DNA from: Hordeum vulgare subsp. vulgare
Taxonomy: Eukaryota > Streptophyta > Magnoliopsida > Poales > Poaceae
Length of the DNA stretch: 64,000 nucleotides
Reading direction: 5' to 3'
Assembly: GCF_904849725.1 (NCBI RefSeq)
Contig: NC_058524.1
Location: 505,842,263-505,906,262 of the forward strand
Position numbers and translations under genes: made by a program. Below are positions 33,767 through 45,643 of this stretch, piece after piece. The notes under the pieces were generated by a model. It did no database searches and was not told the origin of the DNA. It was given only the letters and a program-made list of their open reading frames with translations. How positions within the stretch are numbered: position 1 is the stretch's first letter; each line of letters begins with the position of its first letter.

Positions 33767-36466
33767 TGTAGTTCCACTGTCAAGAACACACTCTGTGGTT
33801 TTAGGGTTGTCATCCTGCATATGAATTAGTACTGCTTACCATCTCATATGCTTCCGAGTGAAGAATATGATATAAAATTCATCACACTTGAATTTCATCA
33901 TATAAATTAGAGTTAAGATAATATGAGGACATGTGAAATGATAATAATTTCATCATGATTGGTTTGCATGCTATCAAACATTTCCTCAAGTCTCCAACAA
34001 TTTCTTCAGATGATCAAGTTCATCTGGAGACTTGACCTGTTTCTTCACCACCCACATATGAAGGGGTGGCAAAGAGTTCATCATCCTACGAGCACCATAT
34101 GCGAATTTTGGCACTGAAGCTAATGCACTTTATTTCACAAGGGGTGGTTAGTGTACTCGAATGCATATGCAGAGAAATTCTTCGAGGAGTTATGAACATG
34201 ATGATTTGAGGAATAGTGCACATATTCATGATCCTTGTAGTTTCCCTGCATATCAGAAGCATTAGGACGAGTATGAGCAAAATTTTGACCATATGAAGAA
34301 TTTGATCCTCATGAACACTTTGGTCCACTTGAGGAATTTGATCTAGGGTTCCTGTTCTTCGTGGGTGGTGTCATGATAACATTCACGTGAAGACTTTCCA
34401 AATTTCTTTTGGGAACCCAGATTTTCCTCGAGGGTGGTGCATTCATGCCGTTAGTTCCAACATATCTAGCAAATACTTCACCATCCTGATTTTTGAACAA
34501 TTTATAGTTGGAGTCAAATGACTCATGAGAGGAATATGAAGTTTCACATGCAAAGCCTGATAATGTAGATGGATCAACATGAGGTCCTTTTGCAACAACC
34601 CATGAGCTTTTGGGATACTGCTCAGGTTTCCACTATGATCCATTATCATTCAATTTCCTCTCAAATGCAATACCCTCTTTCCTAGGGTTTCTGTCTAGAA
34701 TCTACTTTTTGAGCACATCACAAAGGGTTTGATGCTTTTGAGGCTTTCATATATGCCTATCGCATACAATTCCTTCAACCCTGCATTTTTGTTAGTGACA
34801 TTTGTGGTTTCCTCAAGTGAGGAACTTGTGACCACACATACAGTTGAAGAATTTGTAGCAATAGAAGAATTTAAACTTTCAGGTGAAGAATTAGCAGATT
34901 CACATTTGATGCATTTCAAGCATGGTGGATTGAATTCTTCCTGAGCGGTAGTGATCTGTTCAAGCAAAGAATCATTTTCACTTCGAAGATCATCATGAGA
35001 CGCCCTTAGTTTCTCAAGATCTTTCTTTCTTTGAAGAAATTCATAAGAAATCTTCTCATGATCAGCCAAGAGAGTGTCACGACGTTCTTGAAGACTATCA
35101 AACTTAGACTGAAGACTTTGAACATCATCAGTTAGGGTTTGAGTCCGATCCATTTCCTCGTACAACAGGTCATCGCTTTTGTCTAGAAGTTTCTAAAGAT
35201 TTTCAAGAGCATTGTGTTGCTCAGTTGCAATATTAGCAAGTTTGTAGTAACTAGGTTTTTGATAATCATTAGGTTCACAGTCACTTGACTTAGAAGAGGA
35301 AGTGTGTTTGGGTACCTTGGCACCCTTTTCCATGAAGAAATAGGCGGGAGCAAAGTCGTCATCACAGTCATTAGTGTTGTTGACGTTGTCATTTTCTTTG
35401 AGGTTGAAGATGGACTTGCTCACGAATGTGGTAGCAACGGCTAGTCTTGCCACACTAGACTGTATCTCCTCCTTAGATCCTTTCTCTTCATCACATTCCT
35501 CAAATTCTTCCTCAGAATCCATTTCCTTGCCAATAAGAGCCTGAGCCTTTCTGAAATTGTTCTTCTTGTGCGATGAGGACTTTGATGGTGAGAGTTTTGA
35601 AGATTTCTTATTTTTCTTTGAGTCATCAAAACTGTCATCCTTGTATTTCTTCTTCTTTGATTCCTTCACCCAGCGAGGACAATCAACAATGTAGTGACCA
35701 GACTTCTTGCATTTATGGCAGGTTCTTTTCTTGTAGTCCTGAGATGAAGATTCCGATTTCCTCATATCTCTTCTTGAAGATTTTCTGAACTGACCTCGTC
35801 TGGATAACTTTTCGCATTTCCTCATGAGCATATCAAGTTCTCGACCAAGTTCTTCAGGATCACCAATACTGCAATTATATTCTTCTTCTTCACATGAGGA
35901 AACAACCTTTGCCTTCAGCGCATGAGAACTTCCGTAGCTTGGTCCATAGAGATCTCTCTTCTCATCTTGTTGGAATTCATGAGTATTGAGTCTCTCAAGA
36001 ATGTCAGCATAATCTAGTAATCATAACTAGTGTATCGAATGTACAATCAAGAGATCTCAACAATTTTTTCACCACCTCATGGTCGGTTATGTCATTGGCC
36101 CCAAGAGCCTTGTAGCTCATTGGAGATATTAGTGAGTCGATCGAAGGTTTGCTGACAACTCTCATTATCGAGTATTTTGAAACGGTTTAAGAGATTGCGA
36201 AGAACATCAACCCGAGAGTCACGTTGAGTAGACACTCCTTCGTTGACATTGGACAACCTGTCCCAGATGAGCTTTGCACTTCCCAAATCACTCAGTCTGC
36301 CAAACTGACCTTTGCTCAAATGGTCATAGATGATATTCTTCGCTTGAGAGTTGAGTTTCTTGAATCTCTTCACATCAGCAGCGTTGATAGTTTCAGACGC
36401 AATGGGAACACTTCTTGTCACAACGTACCATAGATAATTGTCAATTGCTTCAAGATGCATGCGCAT
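33767..36466 (-). pseudogene. gag and protease start of element D
   Basis: The minus strand from 36466 reads a Copia gag: the N-terminal half includes LEAIDNYLWYVV, AKNIIYDHLSKGQFGRL and RVDVLRNLLNRFK. A CCHC zinc knuckle, CHKCKKSGHYIVDC, is at 35679-35720 and sits in a Lys/Ser-rich basic region. A C-terminal coiled coil (about 35165-34900) has TDDVQSLQSKFDSLQERRD and KKDLEKLRASHDDLRSEND. The protease begins near 33830 and its catalytic DSG is at 33773-33781, next to the Angela insertion. A long gag with a C-terminal coiled coil fits the SIRE/Maximus lineage. Stops and frameshifts occur near 36092, 35190 and 34690. Confidence 0.87.
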
Positions 36467-36620
36467 CTTGTTTTTTTAACCAGATCTTGTTCTTCTAATA
36501 AAGGTAGTCTGTCCCTTCAAACGTAGGACAACCCGTAGTGACCTTGATCATACCTGCGATCGACATAACTTAAAATCCAGGTGGTTAAACCAAAATCACA
36601 CATAACAAGGGAGTACCTTT

Positions 36621-36631
36621 CTCTAATACCA
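36621..36631 (-). other. tRNA-Met primer-binding site of element D
   Basis: Minus strand TGGTATTAGAG, one mismatch to the initiator-Met site, two bases after the 5' LTR end at 36634. Confidence 0.85.
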
Positions 36632-37239
36632 ATTGAAAGTGCGTTATATTGACTAGAGGGGGCGAATAGGCGATTTTTATGAATTCGACATTGAGGAATT
36701 TCCTTGTGTGGAAATTTGTCACTCACGAACAGCGAGCAGCGGAATAAGTACTTAGGCAATCGTGCAACTCAGCAACATCATAGTCTTCATGATGAAATGA
36801 AACACACGATTTGCACAAGTAGCGTGATCATGATATGTAGGTGAAGAACAAGTGAAGTGAAGAATTTGGGGTGAGGAAATTGTGAAAGGATTCAGTCAAA
36901 TTCTTCAAACAGTATCAACCAATTTCATCAACACATAAATGAGGAAATATAAGGGTTGAGGAAACAAAACCAGGTACTCGGTGAAGACAATGATTTGATG
37001 ACCCATATCCAACTGTTGTGACAGTCGTACGCCTGGTTTGGAGCGGCTTGGTATTTAAACCAAATGATACATAGTCCCAGGACACTAAGTCCTTACCGTA
37101 TTCTCCTTGAGCTAAGGGCACATAGTCCTCGCCCAACACTCATGGTAAGTCTTCAGGGCAGACTTCCAACCCCCCCCCCCCCAAATCGATCACCCGGCGA
37201 TCCACAATTTATTGTTGGATGCTCTAGACCAGTGACGCC

Positions 37240-38879
37240 TGATGTCAACTGTTCTTCCCCTTTGCAAAGGCACCAGAAGAATGCTATTAGCACTCTCCGG
37301 CAATCGAAACTAGAAGAATGTTGTTGACGCACACCAGCGCGTGGGATCGTAGCAGTTTTCGAGGGTAGAGTATTCGACCCAAATTTGTTGATTCGCATGA
37401 CGGGAGGTGAGAGAATACTCTCAAGTATTAGCAGTTGAATTTATCAGATTCAACCACACCTGAAAGATTAGTATCTGCAAGCAAAGTAGTAACAACAAAG
37501 TAGCGAGTAATGGCAGTGGCAAGGAACAGCGGTAGTGACAGCAGTAGCAAGTAGCAACAGTAGCAAGCGACAGTAGTAGCAACAGTAGCAGCAGAGCAAG
37601 ACAAGTAACAATAGTAGCAACAGTAGTAGCAGCAGCAGCAGAGCAAGACAAGTAACAGCAGTAGCAACAGTAGTACCAGCAGCAGAGCAAAACAAGTAAC
37701 AGCAGTAGCAACAGTACTAGCAGCAGCACAACAAAACAAGTAACAGCAGTAGCAACAGCAGGACAAACTCGTAGGCAATGGGTCGGTGATTTGTTTGGAT
37801 GATATTCATCATGCAAAAGCTATAACACGGAGAGATATGTGGCTAGCTCCCGTTCGTTAATGTGATGTAGGCATGCATTCAGTGTGTCATCATACGTGCT
37901 TAGGTAAACGAACTTGCCTGACATCTATTGTCTATCCCTCCCGTGGCAGCGGGGTCCAAAAGGAAACTACGGGATATTAAGGTTCTCCTTTTAATAAAGA
38001 ACCGGACCAACGCATTAGCACTTGGTGAACACATGAACTCCTCAAACTATGGTCATCACCGGGAGTGGTTCCGGTTATTGTCACTCCGGGGTTGCCGGAT
38101 CATAACAGATAGTAGGTAACTACAACTTTTAAGATCGGATCTAAAACACACATATATTGGTGACAACATAATAATTTCAGATCTGAAATCATGGCACTCG
38201 GGCCCTAGTGACAAGCATTAAGCATGGCAAAGTAGTCGCAACATCAATCTCAGAACATAGTGGATACTAGGGATCAATCCCCATCAAAGCTAACTCGATT
38301 ACATGATAGATCTCATCCTACTCATCACCGCCCAGCGAGCCTACGAATAGATTACTCACGAACGACGAAGAGCTTCATGGAATTGGAGAGGGAAGAAGGT
38401 TGATGATGACGATGGCGACGATTTCCCCTCTTCGGAGCCCAAGACGGACTCTAGATCTGCCCTCCAAATGAAGAACAGGTGGCGGCGGCGCCTCCTTATC
38501 GTAAACGCGACGATAACTTTGCTTTTTATTTTTTCTGGGACGAAAGGGGACTTATAGACATGAGGTTGGGGGCGTCAGAGTCGTGTGGGCCCCACAAGCC
38601 TACCCACCGCCACCAGGGGGGTGGTGGAGCCAGGGCTTGTGGCCCACTGGCCCACCCCCTCAGGTGGAACTTGGTGTAGATATTTTTTATATTTTGCAAA
38701 ACCGCTCCCCGTAAATTTTCAAGACGTTTGGAGAACTTTGATTTCTGCACAAAAATAACACCAAGGCAATTATGCTCAAAACAGCGTCAGTCGAGGTTAG
38801 TTCCATTCAAATCATGCAAATTAGAGTCCAAAACAAGGGCAAAAGAGTTTGGAAAAGTAGATACGATGGAGACGTATCA
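37240..38879 (-). repeat. 3' LTR of element E (1,640 bp)
   Basis: Minus-strand start TGATACGTCTCCATCG at 38879; end GTTGACATCA at 37240. U3 hairpin at 38584-38650, then TATA-like CTATAAG. A CAG/TAGCAACAG minisatellite at about 37490-37765 holds more units than its counterpart in the 5' LTR, which partly explains the length difference. Confidence 0.94.
38584..38650 (-). repeat. U3 hairpin in the 3' LTR of element E
   Basis: Outer arms GTGGGCCCCACAAGCC and GGCTTGTGGCCCAC; inner arms CCACCGCCACC and GGTGGTGG around a C-rich/G-rich loop. The inner arms differ from those of A and C. Confidence 0.83.
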
Positions 38880-38892
38880 ACTCCCCCAAGCT
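38880..38892 (-). other. Polypurine tract of element E
   Basis: Minus strand AGCTTGGGGGAGT, abutting the 3' LTR. Confidence 0.87.
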
Positions 38893-40815
38893 TAAAACCT
38901 TGCTTGTCCTCAAGCAACTCAGTTGACAAACTGAGAGAGAAAGAAAAACTTTGACAAACTCTGTTTGATCTTGTTGTTGCAACTATGTCTAACTCATAAC
39001 CAAAATTTCAGCAAGATCACAAGTTAACCACATAAGCAAGTGACACAAAGTTCTCACGGTAAACTAATATCAATGGCATAATCAGCTAACGAGCAAATAA
39101 TAATAAGTTTCAAATACCAACACTTCAATCAAAACAAGCATGAAGCAATATGAATAGATGGTATCTCGCTAGCTCTTTCTGAGACCGCAAAACATAAATG
39201 CAGAGCACTTTCAAAGATCAAGGGCTGACTAAACATTGTAATTCATAGCAACGAAGATCCAGTCATAGTCATACTCAATATCAATCAAAAGCAAAGCATA
39301 AAAATGACAGAGGTGCTCTCTAATTGGTGCTTATATAAGAGGAGGATGACTCGACAGGAAAATAAATAGACAGGCCCTTCGCAGAGGGAAGCATTGATTT
39401 GTAGAGGTGCCAGAGCTCAAGCTTTGAAAACAGAGATAATAATTTTGGGTCGCATGCTTTCATTGTCAATGCAATGACCAAGAGTTCTCAATATCTTCCA
39501 TGCTACTCATGCTATAGGCGGTTCCCAAACAGAAAAGTAAAGTTTTAACTCCCCCACCACCAATCAATCACACTCCACGGCTAGCCGAATCCTCGGGTAC
39601 CGTCCATACTAACATCAATCCGGGGGAAGTCTTGTTTTACAGTTATGTTTTTGATTTAAGCGTGGAACTGGGCATTCCAATTACCGGCCCCTTTCTCGTC
39701 AATGACAGTGAATAAACACATGTCGAGGATAACACTTCTAGCATGGAAGATACCAATAGCCCCCTGTCACCACAAGAGCGGTTCGGGCATGCAAAACAGA
39801 TTATTTCTTGAAGGTTTAGAGAATGGCACATGCAAATTTACTTGGAACGGTAGGTAGATACCGCGAATAGGTAGGTATGGTGGACTCTCATGGAAAAACT
39901 TTTGGGTTTATGATAGTGGATGCACAAGCAGTATTCCGCTTAGTACAAGTGAAGGATAGCAAAAGACTAGGAATCGACCAACTAGAGAGCGACAACAGTC
40001 ATCAAGATGCAATGAGTTTGACTAACATTGAATGCAAGCATGAACATGATATAAATCACCATGAATACGAACATCATAGAGGCTATGTTGATTTTGTTTG
40101 AACTACATGCATGAACATGCGCCAAGTCAAGCCACTTGAAACATTCAAAGGAGAATACCATCCTATCATACTACATCATAGTCATCTCAAAATCTAAGTT
40201 GGCATTAAAGACAAACCATTATAAGCTCTCAGCTAAATAAGCATGGCATCAGAAACTATGATCTCTAAGTTGTCATTGCAAACATGGTTTTCTCACAACA
40301 AAGCTAAATCTGGGTCGACAAGCTAGTCATATTTACAAAAACAAAATAGATAGAGTTCATACCAGCTTTTCAGTGTCAGTCACTACATCATATATCATCA
40401 TTGTTGCCTTTCATTTGCACGATCGAACGATGTGAACGATAATAAGCGCATTGGACTAAGCTGAATCTGCACGCAAACACAAAGAAGAAGACAAAGTAAT
40501 ATGGCTATTTTGAAAGCTAAACAGGTAAGCATGCAAGAACCACTAAACATTGTAACCAATATCTTCTACCTTGACACAAAGAAAAAGAAAACTATTTACA
40601 CGGGAAAGCTCCCAACAAGCAAAAGAAGAAGAAAAATCTTTTTGGGTTTTCTCAAAAGGAAACAAAACAAGAAAACAAGAAAACAAAAATAAACTAGCAT
40701 GGATAATACAGTGGCAAAGTGTAAACACCGGCTAACAAAGTGAAAGCATAACCATGAATGTAAAGTCGGTGAGAACACGTACTCCCCCAAGCTTAGGCTT
40801 TTGGCCTAGCTTGGT
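38893..40815 (-). other. Non-coding 3' region of element E
   Basis: Aligned by eye with 3975-5899 plus 11890-11910 of element A. No ORF is supported. Confidence 0.7.
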
Positions 40816-41837
40816 CTACTCCCATGGATGATCCTGGTGAAACCCAAAGTCATAATGGGTGTTATACGGGAGTCCTGCAGCTACTGCCTGAATAGCTGCC
40901 TCACGAAGTCGAGCAGCCGTCGCCTCCCTCTCATACTCCTCTACCTCTCCTATGGTTTGTAGTATCTTCGTTTTACCTGAAAGTTAAAGAAAGCAGGAGC
41001 AGGAAGGATAATATGGAAAACATGCTGCCGGTTAAATATCAAGCGGTATAGGAGGCATCCATGATCTCTCTCAAGGAACTGGTAGCGTGTTAGAGCGACA
41101 CGATCAAGGTAGGCTGTACGGAGAGGAGGGTCTTCTGGACGGATGGATACTCCAAGAAAATTTGCTAAGCGTGTAGCTTAAACTCCACCAAAGAAATCTC
41201 CCTCACTAGCATTTTTATTCAGCCTCCTTGCTATGATAGCTCCCATATTGAAGCTGCTGTCACCTGTTACTGTGCTCTTAAGGATACTAAGGTCGGAAGC
41301 GCATAGGTGACAATGTGCACCCTTACCGTTAATGCACCTACCTATGAAGAGGGCAAGGTAGTGCAAGGCAGGGAAATGGATGGTTCCTATGGTGGCTTGC
41401 GTGATATCTCTGGTTTCTCCAACAGTTATACTGGAGACAAAGTCTCTGACCGAAGACTTAGAAGGATCATTAATACTACCCCCATCGGGTATCTTACAAA
41501 TCCTATTGAAATCCTCCAAATCCATGGTATAGGATTTATCGTACAGATCAAACAGTATGGATGAGTCACGGCCAACTGAGAATTTAAATCTAAGCACGAA
41601 AGAGGCAGTGAGCATAGCAGACTGTTCACATTTATCTGAGAGGAATTCTTCTAACCCGGCATTGCGGACAAGTGTATCAAACTCATCCTTGAAACCTGCT
41701 TCGATCATGAACTCATCGGAAGGCCATTCACATGGTTGCACCGGTGCGTCCCTTAGTTGAAAAGGTTCGGGCTCCCGAAAAGAGAGACGGGGACCCTTCT
41801 TACTTGAGGAACCACCATGAAACTTCCTCCTGAACAT
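40816..41837 (-). pseudogene. ORF2 of element E, ATHILA ORF-1-like
   Basis: Same product as ORF2 of element A. The ATG at 41837 begins MFRRKFHGGSSS. The frame is open for 220 codons through CEWPSDEFMIEAGFKDEFDT, YDKSYTMDLEDFNRICKIP and GAIIARRLNKN, then meets TAA at 41178-41180, where A reads through. Beyond it FLGVSIR and LPAPAFFNFQ can still be read, followed by a shifted tail; the original stop after HPWE is at 40816-40818. So each genomic copy carries different lesions. The role of the protein is unknown; it is the second and last gene of a pol-less element and is kept in both copies, which suggests a use in cis. Confidence 0.82.
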
Positions 41838-42622
41838 AATTTCCTTTTGCTCAAATTGTTGAAGTTCAAGATAAAAGTGAATGAAGATCCACCACACCTT
41901 GTAGCAACTACTCCTACTAGTGTCTAGAGACCGTATCACGCGCTAAAACTACTTGGGACCAGCTAAAATCAACATTTCTAGCTCAAGAACAGGGTCACCA
42001 AGGTAGCAAGAATACGCGAAGGATAAAGCACTAGAGCAAAAACTAATTGGACCAATGGAGGAGTCACTTACCAAGGAGTAATTTCCCCAAAACGGTTCGG
42101 AAAATGGTGCTTTGAGCAAGGAGATAAAAAATCACAGCCAAATGAGCAAGAACATGGGTTTGAGCTGTGAAACAATTTTTTCTGGAGGTGGAAGAAGAGG
42201 CTGAGAGTTGGAATGAGTGGAGGGGGTGCCTGTGGGCCCCACAAGCTTGCACCCCACCACCAGGGGGTAGGTGGCGGTGGCATGGCTTGTGGCCCACTGG
42301 TCAGGCCCCCAGGCCAGCTCTCAGGCCCAGAAATTTTCAAAAATTCGAGAAAAAATCATACTAGATTTTCAGGACCATCGAAGAACTTTTATTTTCGAGG
42401 TATTTTTCTCCGGGACGCTAAAACATAAAACAGGAAAAGCTAAACTAATTCTATCATTTTTCTTCTAAGAAAAAGAAAATGAAAGCTTAAAACAGAGGTA
42501 TGTGACTCTTTGATTCATCCATTTCATGGTCATCAAAAGAAATCCGTCAATGGGGTTCATCAAGTCCTCATGACAAAACCTTCTCGAATCTCAAGAGAGA
42601 ACGGAGAATTTTCTGATAGCCA
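41838..42622 (-). other. Spacer between gag-protease and ORF2 of element E, with LTR-like module and splice donor
   Basis: The minus strand repeats the layout of element A: LTR-like stretch, hairpin at 42232-42297, A-run, then a GTAAGTGACT donor near 42079. It is about 390 bp from hairpin to ORF2. No ORF is supported. Confidence 0.6.
42232..42297 (-). repeat. Internal copy of the U3 hairpin (element E)
   Basis: Outer arms GTGGGCCACAAGCC and GGCTTGTGGGGCCCAC (with a small offset); inner arms CCACCGCCACC and GGTGGTGGGG. The inner arm type matches E's own LTRs and not the GGCGCGG type of A. Confidence 0.82.
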
Positions 42623-45565
42623 CTAAGTCACCTCCATGGGGATATGTATCTCCCCAACAAGAATATCATACTTCATCTTGACCCGAGGAATAGGGCATTC
42701 AAAGCTCCCAATGAGAATCGATGAAGTCTTTTCGATAGCATTGATGCAATGTACTTGATATCGTTTCTTCGGAAAGTGCACTGTGTGCTCATTACCGTTG
42801 ACATGGAAAGTGACATTGCCTTTGTTGCAATCTATAACAGCCCCTGCAGTGTTTAAAAAGGGTCTTCCGAGGATGACAACCATGGCATCGTCCTCGGGAA
42901 TATCCAAGATAACAAAGTCTGTTAAGATAGTGGTGTTAGCAACCACAACAGGAACATCCTCGCAAATGCCGATAGGGAAAGCAGTTGATTTGTCGGCCAT
43001 TTGCGGAGAAATTTTAGTGGGTGTCAACTTATCCAATTCAAGTCTACGATAAAGAGAGAGCGGCATAACACTAACACCGGCTCCAAGGTCACATAAGGCA
43101 GTTCTTACGTAGTTTCCTTTAATGGAGCAAGGTATAGTGGGCACTCGAGGATCACCAAGTTTCTTAGGAGTTCCACCTTTAAAAGTGTAGTTGGCAAGCA
43201 TGGTGGAGATCTCAAGATCTGGTATCTTCCGTTTATTAGTCATGATATCTTTCATGTACTTGGCATACGGAGACATCTTGAGCATATCAGTTAATCGCAT
43301 CTCCAGAAAGATGGGTCTTATCATCTCAATGAAGCGCTCAAAATCCTCATCATCCTTTTTCTTGGATGGCTTAGGAGGAAAGGGCATAGATCTCTGAACC
43401 CATGGCTCCCTTTCTTTACCATGCTTCCTAGCAGTGAAGTCATTCTTATCGTATCTCTTAGGTTGTGGGTTATCAGGATTAACCGTAGGTTCAATCTCCA
43501 CATCCTAATCATTGCTAGGTTGAGCATTATTACGAACATCATTGTCCATATTGTCACCAGGTTCATGTTCATCACCGGATTGTGTTTCTGCATCAGACGC
43601 AGTAATATCATTAGGTTCTTCCGGTGTGACAGTATTTGGTGAACTGGCATGCAGGCTTCTATCATCCTTGTTCTTCTCCTTAGGAGGACTAGGTGTATCA
43701 GCATTGACTCCTTGAGAATCTTGATCAATTCTGTTAGGATGACCTTCAGGATACAAAGGTTCCTTAGTCATTTTGCCTCCGCTAGTAATGACTTTGACAG
43801 AGTTGTCATTTAATTCATTGAGCAAGTCATTCTCAGCTTTAAGTACTTGTTCTACCTGAGTAGTAATCATAGAGGCATGTTTACTTAGAAGCTTCAGATC
43901 ATTGACATTTCTGTCTACAGAAGCACTTAAATGGCTAAGCATACGAGTACTTTGTTCCAAATGTTTGCTAACATAATCATTGAAACTGTGTTGTTTGGCA
44001 ACAAAGTTGCCAAATTCATCAAAGCATAGGCTAGCAGGTTTATCAAAAGGAATATAACTCTCATCAAACCTACGCAGAGAATTCACTTCTACTACATGTA
44101 TCGGGTTATCGAGACCATGGATCTCTTCGATAGGTGGTAGATTTTTGACATCTTCAGATCTAATGCCTTTCTCTTGCATAGATGTCTTGGCTTCTTGCAT
44201 ATCTTTGGGACTGAGGAATCGAATACCTCTTTTCTTCGGAGTTGGCTTAGGAGGTGGTTCGGGAATAGTCCAAGCATTATCGTTGGTCAAGATGTTATTC
44301 AGTAGGGTCTCAAGTTGTTCTACAGTTCGTTCCCTAAAAACACAACTCGCACAACTATCTAGATGGTCTCTAGAGGCATCGGTAAGTCCGTTATAGAGGA
44401 TATCAAGTATCTCGTTCTTCTTAAGAGGGTGATCAGGCAAAGCATTCTGTAGCTGGATGAGCCTCCCCCAAGCTTGTGGAAGACTCTCTTCTTGGAGTTG
44501 AGCAAAGTTGTATATTTCCTGCAAGGCAGCTTGCTTCTTTTGGGCAGGGAAATATTTCTCACAGAAGTAATAGACCATCTCCTGGGGTCTACTCACACAT
44601 CCAGGAGCAAGAGAGGTGAACCAGACTTTAGCGTCATCCTTTAGAGAGAAAGGAAACAACTTAAGGATATAGTAGTGGCGGATCTTCTCCTCATTAGTGA
44701 AAAGGGTGGATATTTCGTGTAGTTTGGCAAGATGGGCTATGACCGTCTCAGACTCATAACCGTGAAAAGGATCATATTCGACTAGAGAGATTATCTCAGG
44801 ATCGACAGAGAATTCATAATCCTTATCGGTGATAAAGATAGGTGAAGTGGGAAACTTTGGGTCATATTTCATTTTAGCTTCCCGAGATTTTTCCTTCCAC
44901 TTGAGAAGTAATTTCTCAGCGTCATAGGCATCCTTACACGCAAGAAAATCCTCAGCTATCTCTCCCTCCATAACGTAACCCTCAGGTATATCAGGCAATT
45001 CATATTTAGGAGAGCTAGATCTAACAGGAGAAAAAGCAGGTTCTATCTCAATAGTATCGGCAGTTTTAGAAGCATCACGAGCATTGGCAGTAACTCTTGC
45101 AATATGAGCATCAAGGAACACTCTTAGTGGAACATCAGGCAAAGTAGTATCTCTAGCAGTATCAAGCATAGCATCATCAGGCAAAATAGCATCTCTAGCA
45201 TCATCAGGCAAAGCAGTATCAAGCATAGCATCTCTAGCAGTATCAGGCATAGTATCAAGCATAATATCTCTAGCAGTATCAGGCATAGCATCATCAGGCA
45301 TAGTATCAAGCATGGCATCTCTAGCAGTATCAGGCATAGTATCAAGCATAATATCATCAGGCATAGTATCAAGCATAGCATCTCTAGCAGTAGCATCATA
45401 AGCATCATCAAGCACAGGCGACATATCAAGATTTCTAGCAGGAGGTGATGTCGCAAACTTACTCATAACTGAAGGAGAATCAAGTGCAGAGCTAGATGGC
45501 AATTCCTTACGTCCCCTCGTAGTTGAGGGCAAGACTTTGGTCTTCGGATCCTTCAGATTCTTCAT
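42623..45565 (-). pseudogene. gag-protease of element E, intact except for one in-frame amber codon
   Basis: The frame from 45565 runs 686 codons to TAG at 43505-43507, then continues in the same frame without interruption to 42623, about 981 codons in all. Element A reads a Lys codon (AAG) at this place. The N-terminus has an Asp/Ala/Met/Leu repeat tract (about 45420-45110). The retrotransposon gag domain is at about 44800-44300 with FPFSLKDDAKVWF, QAALQEIYNF and PPPKPTPKKRG. The protease-like domain near the C-terminus has DLGAGVSV near 43080 and ILGRPFLNTAG near 42860. No zinc knuckle was seen. With the single stop, the copy could make a gag-like protein of 686 residues but no protease unless the stop is read through. 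Confidence 0.9.
45110..45425 (-). repeat. In-frame repeat tract in the N-terminus of E gag
   Basis: Words such as DAMLDTMPD, TARDAMLDT and LPDDARDA recur about ten times; at DNA level GCATCATCAGGCA and GTATCAAGCATAG alternate on the plus strand. The units stay in frame, so the tract has expanded without breaking gag. Confidence 0.8.
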
Positions 45566-45615
45566 AGTGATCAGCAGATATAAATCCCAAGTGACTCAGA
45601 GAATATAGCAATACC

Positions 45616-45633
45616 TCCCCGGCAACGATGCTA
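45616..45633 (-). other. Primer-binding site of element E (tRNA-Asp type)
   Basis: Minus strand TAGCATCGTTGCCGGGGA, three mismatches to TGGCGCCGTTGCCGGGGA, the complement of the plant tRNA-Asp 3' end; ten bases separate it from the LTR end at 45644. Confidence 0.78.
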
Positions 45634-45643
45634 GAAAAATGCT

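Noticed and set aside
37421..37816. Poly-Leu/Cys membrane-protein-like frames on the minus strand (also at 45825-46208)
   Set aside because: They translate the CAG/TAGCAACAG minisatellite within element E's LTRs.
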